This document shows positions 55,550 through 64,000 of a stretch of DNA of 64,000 nucleotides, in pieces; positions within the stretch are counted from its first letter, which is position 1; each line of letters begins with the position of its first letter. A program made the translations under genes and the position numbers. The stretch comes from CAKZLS01 sp963701445 (lineage in GTDB: Bacteria; Pseudomonadota; Alphaproteobacteria; Rhodospirillales; Defluviicoccaceae): the NCBI GenBank assembly GCA_963701445.1, contig CAVPAM010000038.1, forward strand, positions 237,501-301,500. The letters are read 5' to 3'. The notes under the pieces were generated by a model. It saw only the letters and a program-made list of their open reading frames with translations. It had not been told where the DNA came from and did no database searches.

Positions 55550-56459
55550 ATGAAACCGCGGGAGGGGTTGCTTCTGTTTGTGGTGGCGATCGGCGTGATC
55601 GCCATGTTGGTGGCTTCTTATGTGTTCGGCGGATACGGCGTCCCGGAACGCGAGGTCACCCGTCTCGATGGCGACCCCGAACGCGGCGCGTACATGCTCA
55701 GGGTCGCCGGCTGCGTGGCATGCCATACGGACGCCAAGGCCGGCGGCGCGTTTCTCGCGGGGGGTGCGCCCATCAAGACCCCCTTTGGCGCGTTCGTTGC
55801 CCCGAACATCACGCCCGATCCGGAAACCGGGATCGGCGGCTGGACGGCCGAGCAGTTCGCCACCGCCCTGACGGCCGGGGTCGCGCCCGACGGCTCGTAC
55901 TATTATCCGGTGTTTCCCTATGCGTCCTATACCCGCATGCGCGACCAGGACGTGGCCGATCTGTGGGCGTACCTGAAGACGGTTCCGCCGGTCAGCAACG
56001 AGACGGCGGGGCACGATGTCGCGTTTCCTCTCGGCTTTCGGCCCCTTCTGGCCGGATGGCAGACCCTGTTCTTCGATCCAGAGCCGTTCAGGCCGGACCC
56101 GGCCCGCTCGGACGCGTGGAACCGTGGCGCGTACCTGGTGACCGGCCCGACCCACTGCGGCGAATGCCACACCCCGCGTAACGCATTGGGTGGACCGGAC
56201 CGGGACCGCCCGCTCGCGGGATCCACCGACGGACCCGGCGGCGAAAAGGTTCCGGGTCTGACCCCGAGACAGCAAGGACTTCGGCACATGGTCGCGGGGC
56301 GACCTGGTGTTCGCGCTCCGCTTCGGCCTCATGCCCGACGGCGATTCCTTCAGCGGCAGCATGGGCGAGGTGGTGCGCGACGGCACGTCCCATTTCACCG
56401 ACGCCGACCTCCACGCCATCGCCGAATACCTGATCCCGGAGGCACCGGCCAAGCCATGA
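55550..56459 (+). CDS. Membrane-anchored di-heme cytochrome c (one frameshift)
   Basis: About 302 residues when one frameshift is bridged. The N-terminal helix LLLFVVAIGVIAMLVASYVF anchors it. Heme motifs are CVACH (Cys55, Cys58, His59) and CGECH (Cys203, Cys206, His207), with the GAPIKTPFGAFVAPNITPDP and YPYASYTRMRDQDVADLWAY segments of the alcohol-dehydrogenase cytochrome subunit type. After KVPGLTP the frame breaks at about 56266; the continuation in another frame is SKDFGTWSRGDLVFALRFGL and DLHAIAEYLIPEAPAKP. A surplus base explains it. The stop TGA overlaps the cusB ATG (ATGA). Confidence 0.85.
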
Positions 56460-58247
56460 AACCAAGGGGAGCGCGCCCAGTGAGCAAATGGAGATCGGGA
56501 CCCGTCGTCCTTCTGGGACTGTTCGCGGTGGCCGCCGGGGTCGCCGGCGGCGTCGGCCTCGAGCGCCTGTACTTCAATCGAGGCGGCGGAGAGCGGGCGG
56601 CGGAAACCGCCGCCCCCGGCGATGGGGCCCAGGGCGAACGGAAGATCCTGTATTGGGTGGCGCCGATGGACCGGAACTACCGGCGCGACGGTCCCGGTAA
56701 ATCGCCCATGGGCATGGACCTCATTCCGGTCTACGAGGGCGACCAGCCCGACACCGGCGGGGACGAGGACGCCGTCACCTTGTCGCCGGCGACGGTGCAC
56801 AATCTGGGCGTGCGAACGGCCGAGGTCGAGCGGACGACGCTGCGGCCGACCATCGAAACGTTCGGCGTGGTGGCGTACGACGAGACCCGGACCAGCCATG
56901 TTCACGTGCGGACGCGGGGGTGGATCGAGCGGCTGAACGTTCGTTCGTTGGGGGAACCCATCTCCAAGGGTCAGGTGTTGTTCGAAATTTTCTCGCCGGA
57001 TCTGGCCATCGCCGCCTGGGAGTACGTCCGCGAACTCCAGCAGGGCGACCAGCGAACCGTTTCGGGCGGTCCGCGCAAGCTGTTGTCGCTCGGCGCCGAT
57101 CCGCGGCAGGTGGAGGAAATCCGGAAATCCCGCGAGGTTCCCGACCGGATCAAGGTCTACGCGCCGCGATCCGGTGTCGCCGTCGCGCTCAACGTGGCCG
57201 ACGGGATGTTCGTCGAGCCCGACATGACCACCATCTCCATCACCGATCCCTCGGTGGTGTGGCTGATCGCCGATGTTTTCGAGAGCCAGGCGGCACTCGT
57301 GCGCGAGGGCATGGAAGCCGATATCCAAATCACCGGCATGCCCGGCCGGGTCTGGACCGGCGTCGTCGAGTACGTCTATCCCGACCTTCGGCCGGAAACG
57401 CGAACCGTCCAGCTGCGGCTTCGCCTCGATAATCCGGGCCTTGCGCTCAAGCCGAACATGTACGCTTCGGTTTCGCTGGCGACGGGGGCCAAGGAGAACG
57501 TCCTCGCGGTGCCGCAGGGCGCGGTCATCCGTACCGGGCGCTCCGACCGGATCGTGAAGGCGCTGGGCGAGGGCCGGTTCAAGGCTATCCCGGTCAAGGT
57601 CGGCCAGCCGGTGGGCGAGCGGTTCGAAATCCTCGAGGGCGTCTCGGAGGGGGATCGCGTCGTCGTTTCGGCGCAGTTCCTGATCGACAGCGAGAGCAGC
57701 CTGGCCGCCGGGTTCCGGCAGATGGAGGATGTGGAAACCACGCCGGAACCGGCGGCGCCCACCCGCGCCATGGGGCGGATCGACGCGGTGGACCTCGCCG
57801 GGCGGAAGGCGACGCTCACCCACGAACCGATCCCGGCGCTGGGCTGGCCGGCAATGACCATGGACTTCGCGCTCGGCGCCGATCTCGATGCCGCGAAGGT
57901 GACACCCGGCAGCCAGGTGGAGTTCGACTTCGTCGATACCGGATCGGGAGTGTTCGCCATCGTCGACGTCCGCCCCGTCGGCGGCGTGGCACCCGCCGCC
58001 GGCGGCCCCGAAGCGTGGACGGTCGCCAAGATCAACGGTCCCGGCGCCGCCGACGGGCAGGTCAACGTTACCCACGAACCGATCCCGGCCCTGGGTTGGC
58101 CGGCGATGACCATGGACCTCGGCGTGGACGCGTCCGTCGCGCCGGACGATGATCGCGCCGGGACAGCGGCTCAGGATCGGTTTGGCCAAGGGCACGGACG
58201 GTCTCTATCGCATCGTCGCCGCCGAGCCCGACGCCGGGGGTAGTTGA
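56456..58247 (+). CDS. cusB: CusB-type RND periplasmic adaptor with heavy-metal-binding domain and two CusF domains (one frameshift)
   Basis: About 596 residues across one frameshift near 58144. The N-terminal helix (SGPVVLLGLFAVAAGVAGGV) is followed by a heavy-metal-binding domain with YWVAPMDRNY and KSPMGMDLIPVY (about 65-93). The HlyD/CusB core then has HVHVRTRGWIERLNVRSLGE and IKVYAPRSGVAVALNVADGM. The C-terminus contains two CusF-like domains (about 445-510 and 525-590) each with THEPIPALGWPAMTMD, a Cu(I)/Ag(I)-binding His-Trp-Met-Met signature. The second ends in frame only if one base of GG (58144-58145) is removed. It links CusA to an outer-membrane channel not present here. Confidence 0.88.
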
Positions 58248-58251
58248 CGTC

Positions 58252-61200
58252 ATGATCGAACGGGTCATCGCCTGGTCGGTTCAGAACCGGTTCATCGTCA
58301 TCGTGCTCGCGCTGGTGCTGACCGGCGGCGGGTTGTGGGCGGTGCGGACGACGCCCGTGGACGCCATCCCGGACCTGTCCGACGTTCAGGTCATCATCAA
58401 GACCACCTTTCCGGGACAGGCGCCGCAGGTGGTGGAGGACCAGGTCACCTATCCCCTGACCACGGCGATGATGTCGGTGCCCGGCGCGGTCACGGTGCGC
58501 GGGTTCTCGTTCTTCGGCGATTCATACGTCTATGTGCTGTTCGAGGAGGGAACCGATCTCTACTGGGCGCGGAGCCGGGTGCTCGAGTATCTCAGCCAGG
58601 TCACGCCGCGCCTGCCGGCCGGCGCGCTGCCGGCGCTCGGCCCCGACGCCACCGGGGTTGGCTGGATCTATCAGTATGCCCTGATCGACCGGACGGGCGG
58701 ACACGACATCGGCCAGTTGCGGGCGCTCCAGGACTGGTTCTTGAAATACGAGCTGCAGACGGTGGCCGGCGTGTCGGAGGTGGCGACCATCGGCGGCATG
58801 GTTCGGCAATACCAGGTGGTGGTCGATCCCAACGCGCTCCGGGCCTACGGCTTGACCTTGCAACGGATCCGCGAGGCGATCCAGCGGGGCAATCAGGAGT
58901 CTGGCGGCTCGGTGATCGAACTCGCGGAAGCGGAATACATGGTCCGGGCGTCCGGGTATATCCAGGGCATCGACGATCTTCGGGCGATCCCGCTCAAGGC
59001 CGGTCCCGGCGGCGTGCCCGTGCTGCTCAAGGACGTGGCGGAGATCCGCATGGGGCCGGAGCTTCGCAGGGGCGTCAGCGAACTCGACGGCCAGGGCGAG
59101 GCCGTCGGCGGCGTCATCGTCATGCGCTGGGGCGAGAACGCGCTGGCGACCATCGACGCGGTCGAGCAAAAGCTGGACGATCTTCGCCGCGGCCTGCCGG
59201 CGGGCGTGGAGATCGTGACCACCTACGACCGGTCCGGCCTCATTCTTCGCGCCATCGAAAATCTGTGGCACAAGCTGGGGCAGGAATTCGTCGTCGTCGT
59301 GCTGGTCTGCGCCGCCTTCCTGCTCCACCTGCGGTCGTCCCTGGTGATCGTCATCACCCTGCCGCTGGGCGTTCTCTCGGCCTTCCTGATCATGCGGTTG
59401 CAGGGGATCAACGTGAACATCATGTCGCTCGGCGGCATCGCCATCGCCATCGGCGCCATGGTCGACGCCGCCATCGTGATGATCGAAAGTCTCCACCGCC
59501 GGCTGCAGAACGAGCGGGACGTGGACGGGAACCGCTGGCGGATCGTCACCGAAACGGCCAACGAGGTGGGGCCGGCGCTGTTCTTTTCATTGTTGATCAT
59601 CACCGTCAGTTTCGTGCCGGTGTTCGCGCTGGAGGCCCAGGAGGGCCGGCTGTTCAAGCCGCTGGCGTTCACCAAGACCTACGCCATGGCGGCGTCGGCC
59701 ATATTGTCCATCACCCTGGTTCCCGTGCTGATGGGTTATTTCGTCCGCGGCCGCCTGATCGCCGAGGATCGCAACCCCCTCAATGTCGCCTGCATGTGGC
59801 TTTACCGGCCGTGCCTCAAGGGCGCGCTCGCCCAGCCGTGGCTGGTGATCGTGCTCGGCGTCGTGCTGGCGGGCAGCATCGTCTTTCCCTTCGCGCGCAT
59901 CGGCACCGAGTTCATGCCGGAGCTGGACGAGGGCGATCTGCTGTACATGCCGAGCCTGATGCCCGGGGTCTCCATCGGCAAGGCCCGGGAAGTGCTGCAG
60001 CAGACCGACCGCCTGATCGCCACGGTTCCGGAGGTGGAACACGTCCATGGCAAGGTCGGGCGCGCCGAGTCCGCCACCGATCCCGCGCCGCTGACCATGG
60101 TCGAGACCACCATCAAGCTGAAACCGCGCGACGCCTGGCGGCCGGGGGTCACCATGGACGACATCCGCGCCGAGTTGGACCGTATCGTGCAGGTGCCCGG
60201 TGTCACCAACGTCTGGATCATGCCCATCAAGAACCGCATCGACATGCTGTCGACCGGCGTCAAGACGCCGGTGGGCGTGAAGGTCTCCGGTCCAGACCTT
60301 GGCGAAATCGGCCGGATCGCCGCTCGCATCGAGACGGTGGTCAGGGACGTTCCCGGCACGCTGTCCGCCTATGCCGAACGACCGGTGGGCGGACGGTACC
60401 TGACCATCGACGTGGACCGAGAGACGGCCGCGCGCTACGGGCTCAACATCGCCGACGTGCACGACGTCGTCCGCACCGCCATCGGCGGCCTCAAGGTGAC
60501 GGAAAGCATCGAGGGCCAGGAGCGCTTTCCGGTCAACCTGCGCTACCCCGCCGACTGGCGCAACAATCCGGAGGCGCTGCGCCGGCTTCCCATCGTCACG
60601 CCGAGCGGCGCGCACATGGCGCTCGGCGACGTCGCGGCCATCGCCATCGAAGACGGCCCCGGCATGATCCGTACCGAGAACGCGCGCTTGAACGGCTGGG
60701 TTTTCGTCGATATCGCGGGACGGGATCTCGGCGGCTACGTTCACGAAGCCCGCGAGCTGATCGCCCGCTCGGTGGACCTGCCGCCGGGGTATTCCATCGC
60801 CTGGGCGGGGCAGTTCGAATACCTGGAGCGGGTCCATGACCGGCTGGTCATCATCGGACCGCTCACGGTGGTCATCATCGCGCTGATGCTGTGGCTGACG
60901 TTCCACCGGCTGGGCGAGGTGCTCATCGTGCTGGCGTCGCTTCCGGTGGCGCTGGCGGGCGGGGCATGGCTGCTCTGGATCCTGGATTACAATCTGTCCG
61001 TGGCGGTCATCGTCGGCTTCATCGCGCTCGCCGGTGTCGCGGTCGAGACGGTGATCGTGATGCTGGTGTACCTCAACGTGGCCATGCGTGCGCGCATCGA
61101 GGACGCCCGGCGCGAGCGCCGCCTCGTGCGCGGCGACGAAATCGAAGACGCCATCGTCGAGGGGGCGCTCTTGCGGCTGCGCCCCAAACTCATGACCGTG

Positions 61201-61428
61201 GCCACCATCTTCGCCGGCCTGCTGCCGATCATGTACGGCACGGGCACCGGCTCCGAAGTCATGCGCCGGATCGCGGCGCCGATGGTCGGCGGCATGGTGA
61301 CCGCCACTTTGCTGACCCTGATCGTGATCCCGGCGGTGTATCTCGTCTGGCAGCGCGCGTCGCTCAGGCGACAGGCGAGGTTCGCGACCGAGACGCCCCC
61401 GGAACTGTCAACCAAACCCGCGGAATGA
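58252..61428 (+). CDS. cusA: Cu/Ag-type RND efflux transporter CusA
   Basis: A 1058-residue heavy-metal RND inner-membrane pump. The N-terminal helix VQNRFIVIVLALVLTGGGLW is followed by TPVDAIPDLSDVQVIIKT, and the transmembrane proton-relay region is GGIAIAIGAMVDAAIVMIES. Periplasmic metal-handling methionines are likely within LYMPSLMPGVS and NVWIMPIKNRIDML. The C-terminal RRLRPK-like segment RLRPKLMTVATIFAGLLPIM is typical of CusA/CzcA. The ATG is 4 bp after cusB. Cu(I)/Ag(I) specificity is inferred from the surrounding CusF domains and copA/cueR. Confidence 0.94.
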   Translation: MIERVIAWSVQNRFIVIVLALVLTGGGLWAVRTTPVDAIPDLSDVQVIIKTTFPGQAPQVVEDQVTYPLTTAMMSVPGAVTVRGFSFFGDSYVYVLFEEGTDLYWARSRVLEYLSQVTPRLPAGALPALGPDATGVGWIYQYALIDRTGGHDIGQLRALQDWFLKYELQTVAGVSEVATIGGMVRQYQVVVDPNALRAYGLTLQRIREAIQRGNQESGGSVIELAEAEYMVRASGYIQGIDDLRAIPLKAGPGGVPVLLKDVAEIRMGPELRRGVSELDGQGEAVGGVIVMRWGENALATIDAVEQKLDDLRRGLPAGVEIVTTYDRSGLILRAIENLWHKLGQEFVVVVLVCAAFLLHLRSSLVIVITLPLGVLSAFLIMRLQGINVNIMSLGGIAIAIGAMVDAAIVMIESLHRRLQNERDVDGNRWRIVTETANEVGPALFFSLLIITVSFVPVFALEAQEGRLFKPLAFTKTYAMAASAILSITLVPVLMGYFVRGRLIAEDRNPLNVACMWLYRPCLKGALAQPWLVIVLGVVLAGSIVFPFARIGTEFMPELDEGDLLYMPSLMPGVSIGKAREVLQQTDRLIATVPEVEHVHGKVGRAESATDPAPLTMVETTIKLKPRDAWRPGVTMDDIRAELDRIVQVPGVTNVWIMPIKNRIDMLSTGVKTPVGVKVSGPDLGEIGRIAARIETVVRDVPGTLSAYAERPVGGRYLTIDVDRETAARYGLNIADVHDVVRTAIGGLKVTESIEGQERFPVNLRYPADWRNNPEALRRLPIVTPSGAHMALGDVAAIAIEDGPGMIRTENARLNGWVFVDIAGRDLGGYVHEARELIARSVDLPPGYSIAWAGQFEYLERVHDRLVIIGPLTVVIIALMLWLTFHRLGEVLIVLASLPVALAGGAWLLWILDYNLSVAVIVGFIALAGVAVETVIVMLVYLNVAMRARIEDARRERRLVRGDEIEDAIVEGALLRLRPKLMTVATIFAGLLPIMYGTGTGSEVMRRIAAPMVGGMVTATLLTLIVIPAVYLVWQRASLRRQARFATETPPELSTKPAE

Positions 61429-61442
61429 GGAGACCCGATCCC

Positions 61443-61802
61443 ATGAAAGCCCCTGCTCTTACTCTCGCCGCCGCCGTCGGCCTGTCCGTTGTCTCATCGG
61501 TTCCGGCCATGGCGCAACACAATCACGGCGGCGAGCCCATGCACGGCGACATGCACGCCCAGCAGGACGCCGCGGCCATCGAAGGTAAAGGCGTGATCAA
61601 CTCCGTCGACGGCGGCAATCGCATGGTCAATCTTTCCCACGAACCCATCGCGGCCATCGGTTGGCCGTCCATGACTATGGACATGAAGGTCGCGGACGGC
61701 GTGGCCCTGTCCGACGTCGAGAGCGGCGCGGCCGTGACCTTCACTCTGGAACGCGGCGCCGACGGCATTTACATGATCACCGCCATCGAACCCGCGCCTT
61801 GA
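61443..61802 (+). CDS. cusF: Periplasmic copper chaperone CusF
   Basis: A 119-residue exported protein. A signal peptide (LTLAAAVGLSVVSSVPAMAQ) precedes a His/Met-rich linker (HNHGGEPMHGDMHAQQD) and a small beta-barrel with LSHEPIAAIGWPSMTMDM, the copper site of CusF. It follows cusA by 14 bp. The linker adds further metal-binding residues. It shares its motif with the two domains fused to CusB. Confidence 0.92.
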   Translation: MKAPALTLAAAVGLSVVSSVPAMAQHNHGGEPMHGDMHAQQDAAAIEGKGVINSVDGGNRMVNLSHEPIAAIGWPSMTMDMKVADGVALSDVESGAAVTFTLERGADGIYMITAIEPAP

Positions 61803-61842
61803 CCGGGAACCTGGGCGTAGGCGGATTTCGGCGCCGTCGCGC

Positions 61843-62601
61843 CTACTCGGCGGGCGTTTCCGCCGGCTTCCGCGCCTTGAACTTCTTGTAGGCGATGGGC
61901 AGCAGCGACAGGAGCGCCAGTCCAACCAGCGCGGTGATCACCTGCGGGGTCAGCACGGACGCCGGATCGAACTCCGCGTTCATCTGGTCGAACACGCTGC
62001 CGATGCCCGATCCCACGGAGGCGAAGACGAACGCGCCGGGAATGATGCCGAAGAAGGTGGCGAGCGCGTAGGTGCGCAAGGAGACGCCGAGAAAGGCCGG
62101 AACGATGTTGACCAGGAAGAACGGGAACAGGGGGATCAGCCGCAGCACCAGAAGGTAGCTCAGCGCGTTCTCCCGGAACCCCGCTTCCATCTTGCGCAGC
62201 GCCGGGCCGGCCTTGGCGCGCAGCGTTTCGCCGAGCGACGTCTTGGCGATCAGGAACACGGCGATCGCGCCGGCGGTGGCGCCGATCACCGCGTACAGCG
62301 TTCCGAACCAGGTGCCGAACAGAAACCCCCCGGTCACGGTCAGAATGGCGCCGCCGGGCAGCGACAGGGCCGTGGAGAGCGCGTAGACCAGGATAAACGC
62401 CAGGACCGCCAGCGCCCCCTGATTCTCGACGAACGCCGTCAGCACCATGCGATTGTCGTTGAGCGCCTGGAAGGTCACGTAGCGGTCGAGGCCGAGCGCG
62501 AAAAACAATCCGAAACCGAGGGCGAGGATGGCGAGCGGGATCAGCCGCTTCAGGGAAAAGCCGCTCGCGGCGGGCCGCGGCTGGGGATCGATGGAGGTCA
62601 T
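61843..62601 (-). CDS. TVP38/TMEM64-family (DedA-like, SNARE-associated) membrane protein
   Basis: A 252-residue protein with about six helices. Family motifs are ALSTALSLPGGAILTVTGGF, FGTWFGTLYAVIGATAGAI and LRLIPLFPFFLVNIVPAFLG, plus FFGIIPGAFVFASVGSGIG. Members belong to the VTT group implicated in lipid scrambling or membrane homeostasis. Convergent to the copper locus with 40 bp between stops. No specific role is visible. Confidence 0.9.
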   Translation of the reverse strand: MTSIDPQPRPAASGFSLKRLIPLAILALGFGLFFALGLDRYVTFQALNDNRMVLTAFVENQGALAVLAFILVYALSTALSLPGGAILTVTGGFLFGTWFGTLYAVIGATAGAIAVFLIAKTSLGETLRAKAGPALRKMEAGFRENALSYLLVLRLIPLFPFFLVNIVPAFLGVSLRTYALATFFGIIPGAFVFASVGSGIGSVFDQMNAEFDPASVLTPQVITALVGLALLSLLPIAYKKFKARKPAETPAE

Positions 62602-62703
62602 GGATCGGTCCTATCCGGTCGAGGTATTGCCGCGCCGACAGGATTTGTCTTCATCGGATCACTCATCGCCAAGCCTCCTCCCTCGGTCCTTCGGGGGGCC
62701 GGT

Positions 62704-63195
62704 TCAGCCTTCGACGACCAGCCGGTAGTCGGGCGTGGGGTTGAGCGGGCATGAATACACGTACTCGCCCGGTTCCAGGGTGATGGCGTACTCCTTGGTG
62801 GCGCCGGTCGTCAGGCCGCCGCCGGAAACGCTGGGGAGCGTGGTGCGCGCGACGATCCCGTCGCCACGCAGCCAGAAACCGAGTTCGTAGGGTACGTTCT
62901 TGTTGGTCACGCGGAACACGTAGCTGCCGGGCTTGAGCTTGAGGGTTTGGGCCTCGGCCAGGCGCTGTCCCCCGGTGTCGCCGTTAATGCTCTTGCAGTC
63001 TTCGGCGGACGTCGGCGCGTAACCGTGATCGACGCCGTTTTCCAACTCGACGAACTGACAACCGGTCTGGGTCAGGTCGATCACCGATACCTGGTCCGCC
63101 GCCTGCCCGCCGCCGGCCGCCAGAAGCCCCGCGACCGCCGTGGCCGCGAACAGACTGTTGCGGGCCGTCGTCCGTGCCGTCTTTGAAGCGTTCAT
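62704..63195 (-). CDS. Exported cupredoxin-like protein of unknown function
   Basis: A 163-residue periplasmic protein with a signal peptide (SLFAATAVAGLLAAGGGQAA). The mature part has two conserved-looking cysteines early (QTGCQFVELE and EDCKSIN, a possible disulfide), then a beta-rich domain: LKLKPGSYVFRVTNKNVPYE, GFWLRGDGIVARTT, and a C-terminal LEPGEYVYSCPLNPTPDYRL. The last segment resembles the Cys-containing loop of cupredoxins, but a following His/Met is not evident. It lies beside the copper genes, so copper binding is a guess. Its upstream region has AGTTAA direct repeats at 63215 and 63233. Confidence 0.6.
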   Translation of the reverse strand: MNASKTARTTARNSLFAATAVAGLLAAGGGQAADQVSVIDLTQTGCQFVELENGVDHGYAPTSAEDCKSINGDTGGQRLAEAQTLKLKPGSYVFRVTNKNVPYELGFWLRGDGIVARTTLPSVSGGGLTTGATKEYAITLEPGEYVYSCPLNPTPDYRLVVEG

Positions 63196-63471
63196 CGTAC
63201 AATCTCCCGATGCAAGTTAACCCTGTCTGTTGAGTTAAGGTATCCCACGGGCAATGTGAAAGGCCGATGGGCTCTTGATTCCATACCTCGCGGCTATGTG
63301 ATGGATCGTGTGCGAACAAGAGGAGAACTCCGGCGATGGAGATGTGCGGGCGCCGGTGTCGACGGTCTCCATCGCCGACCGTGGTTCTCCGTTTTCCAAT
63401 CGGGATGATCCATTTCGCGTCGATAACTGTACACAGTGTGACGTTATAAGGTTGTGGCGGTACGACGGCCC

Positions 63472-63975
63472 ATGTCCAAACGAGCCTTGCACAGACTGTT
63501 TTCAGCGGAGCTGGACGGGGATTTCGCCATCCTCCTGATCGGCATGCGGGTTCACCGGCCCTGGAAACTGCACAAGATCCTGTGGGTGCAGCGCGCCATG
63601 GCGGGAATGATGCGGGAACTGGGGGAGCGTCGCGAGTTGGGCATGCTGCATGCCGAGAGTTTCTTCGGGCTGTCCAACTTCATGCTCGTGCAGTACTGGC
63701 GGTCCTTCGAGCACCTGGAGCGCTACGCCAACGACCCGGCCCTGGGGCATGTGCCGGTGTGGCGCGCGTTTCTCAAGAAGGTCGGAGCCGATGGCGATAT
63801 CGGCATCTGGCACGAGACCTATGCCGTGGATAACCAGCGCTACGAGTCCATCTACGGCGCCATGCCGCTGTTCGGGCTGGCGCGAGCGGGACGCCGGGTC
63901 GACGTGAAACACGCCAACCGCAAGGCCAGCCAGCGACTGAAACAGCGGCCTTCGATGCCGGCGGCGGCCGAGTAG
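63472..63975 (+). CDS. DUF4188-family protein
   Basis: A 167-residue cytoplasmic protein. Family features are GMRVHRPWKLHKILWVQRAM, MMRELGERRELGMLHAESFF, the central VQYWRSFEHLERYANDP, and IGIWHETYAVDNQRYESIYG with AMPLFGLARAG, giving a ferredoxin-like dimeric alpha-beta-barrel pattern like monooxygenase/aldoxime-dehydratase relatives. The start is the ATG at 63472; a GTG at 63454 is an alternative. Function unknown. The remaining 25 bases hold nothing. Confidence 0.82.
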   Translation: MSKRALHRLFSAELDGDFAILLIGMRVHRPWKLHKILWVQRAMAGMMRELGERRELGMLHAESFFGLSNFMLVQYWRSFEHLERYANDPALGHVPVWRAFLKKVGADGDIGIWHETYAVDNQRYESIYGAMPLFGLARAGRRVDVKHANRKASQRLKQRPSMPAAAE

Positions 63976-64000
63976 GGCAGCGCCGCCGCCGAGCCGCGAA

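Noticed and set aside
55550..58243. A cytochrome-CusB fusion in one frame
   Set aside because: After KVPGLTP the frame reads nonsense, while the cytochrome continues in another frame; cusB starts at the overlapping ATGA at 56456.
57800..61700. Near-repeats of THEPIPALGWPAMTMD considered as repeat array
   Set aside because: They are coding repeats of CusF domains in cusB and cusF, not CRISPR or satellite repeats.

Overview
This 64 kb window is GC-rich, densely coding DNA from an alphaproteobacterium, most likely of the Rhodospirillales type. The evidence is a CcrM-type GANTC methyltransferase, HspQ, the ornithine-lipid pair OlsB/OlsA, a PduO-type cobalamin adenosyltransferase next to etfBA, and a full set of signature ethylmalonyl-CoA pathway genes. 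No rRNA, tRNA, CRISPR array, insertion sequence or prophage was recognised.

Layout. 1-2.1 kb: a 3'-truncated membrane-anchored FMN glutamate-synthase-like gene and a small phasin-like gene (minus strand). 2.4-10.9 kb: a branched-chain-type ABC transporter operon (livG, CoA ligase, livH, livM, binding protein, livF, PaaK-like protein). 11-20 kb: central C-metabolism: ethylmalonyl-CoA mutase diverging from a crotonyl-CoA carboxylase/reductase that carries an extra C-terminal CBS pair, methylsuccinyl-CoA dehydrogenase, the adenosyltransferase that makes the mutase cofactor, and the electron-transfer flavoprotein that accepts the dehydrogenase electrons. 20-30 kb: ornithine lipid synthesis, ccrM, rnhB, a radical-SAM protein, two arsenosugar-type glycosyltransferases, hspQ, a shortened C69 peptidase, a DsbA-family protein and a LuxR-type regulator. 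30-38 kb: cell-surface polysaccharide genes (flippase, methyltransferases, glycosyltransferase, asparagine-synthase-like amidotransferase) with a GDSL protein bearing a VPxPA-type C-terminal sorting signal, then dinB.

39-43 kb: a quinol nitric oxide reductase gene followed 15 bp later by a cytochrome P450 gene, with an Rrf2/NsrR-type NO sensor convergent to them and a near-consensus NsrR operator over the norZ promoter. This is the most unusual functional unit. 43-48 kb: a glycosyltransferase, mscL, a Ca/Na exchanger, small membrane proteins, an SDR and an AlkA-like glycosylase. 48-51.6 kb: a DMSP catabolism locus: periplasmic DMSP lyase DddY, acryloyl-CoA reductase AcuI and a divergent FadR-type regulator with a matching operator. 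Its propionyl-CoA output would feed the acyl-CoA metabolism at 11-20 kb. 51.6-62 kb: a copper-resistance locus with a CueR-type promoter (copA, cueR, three c-type cytochromes, cusB with two fused CusF domains, cusA, cusF). The window ends with a TVP38/TMEM64 protein, a periplasmic cupredoxin-like protein and a DUF4188 protein.

Caution: seven otherwise intact genes (binding protein, flippase, PQ-loop protein, dddY, copA, di-haem cytochrome, cusB) each carry one apparent single-base frameshift, mostly in G/C-rich or homopolymer tracts. These look more like assembly or sequencing errors than true pseudogenes, and I annotate the genes across them.
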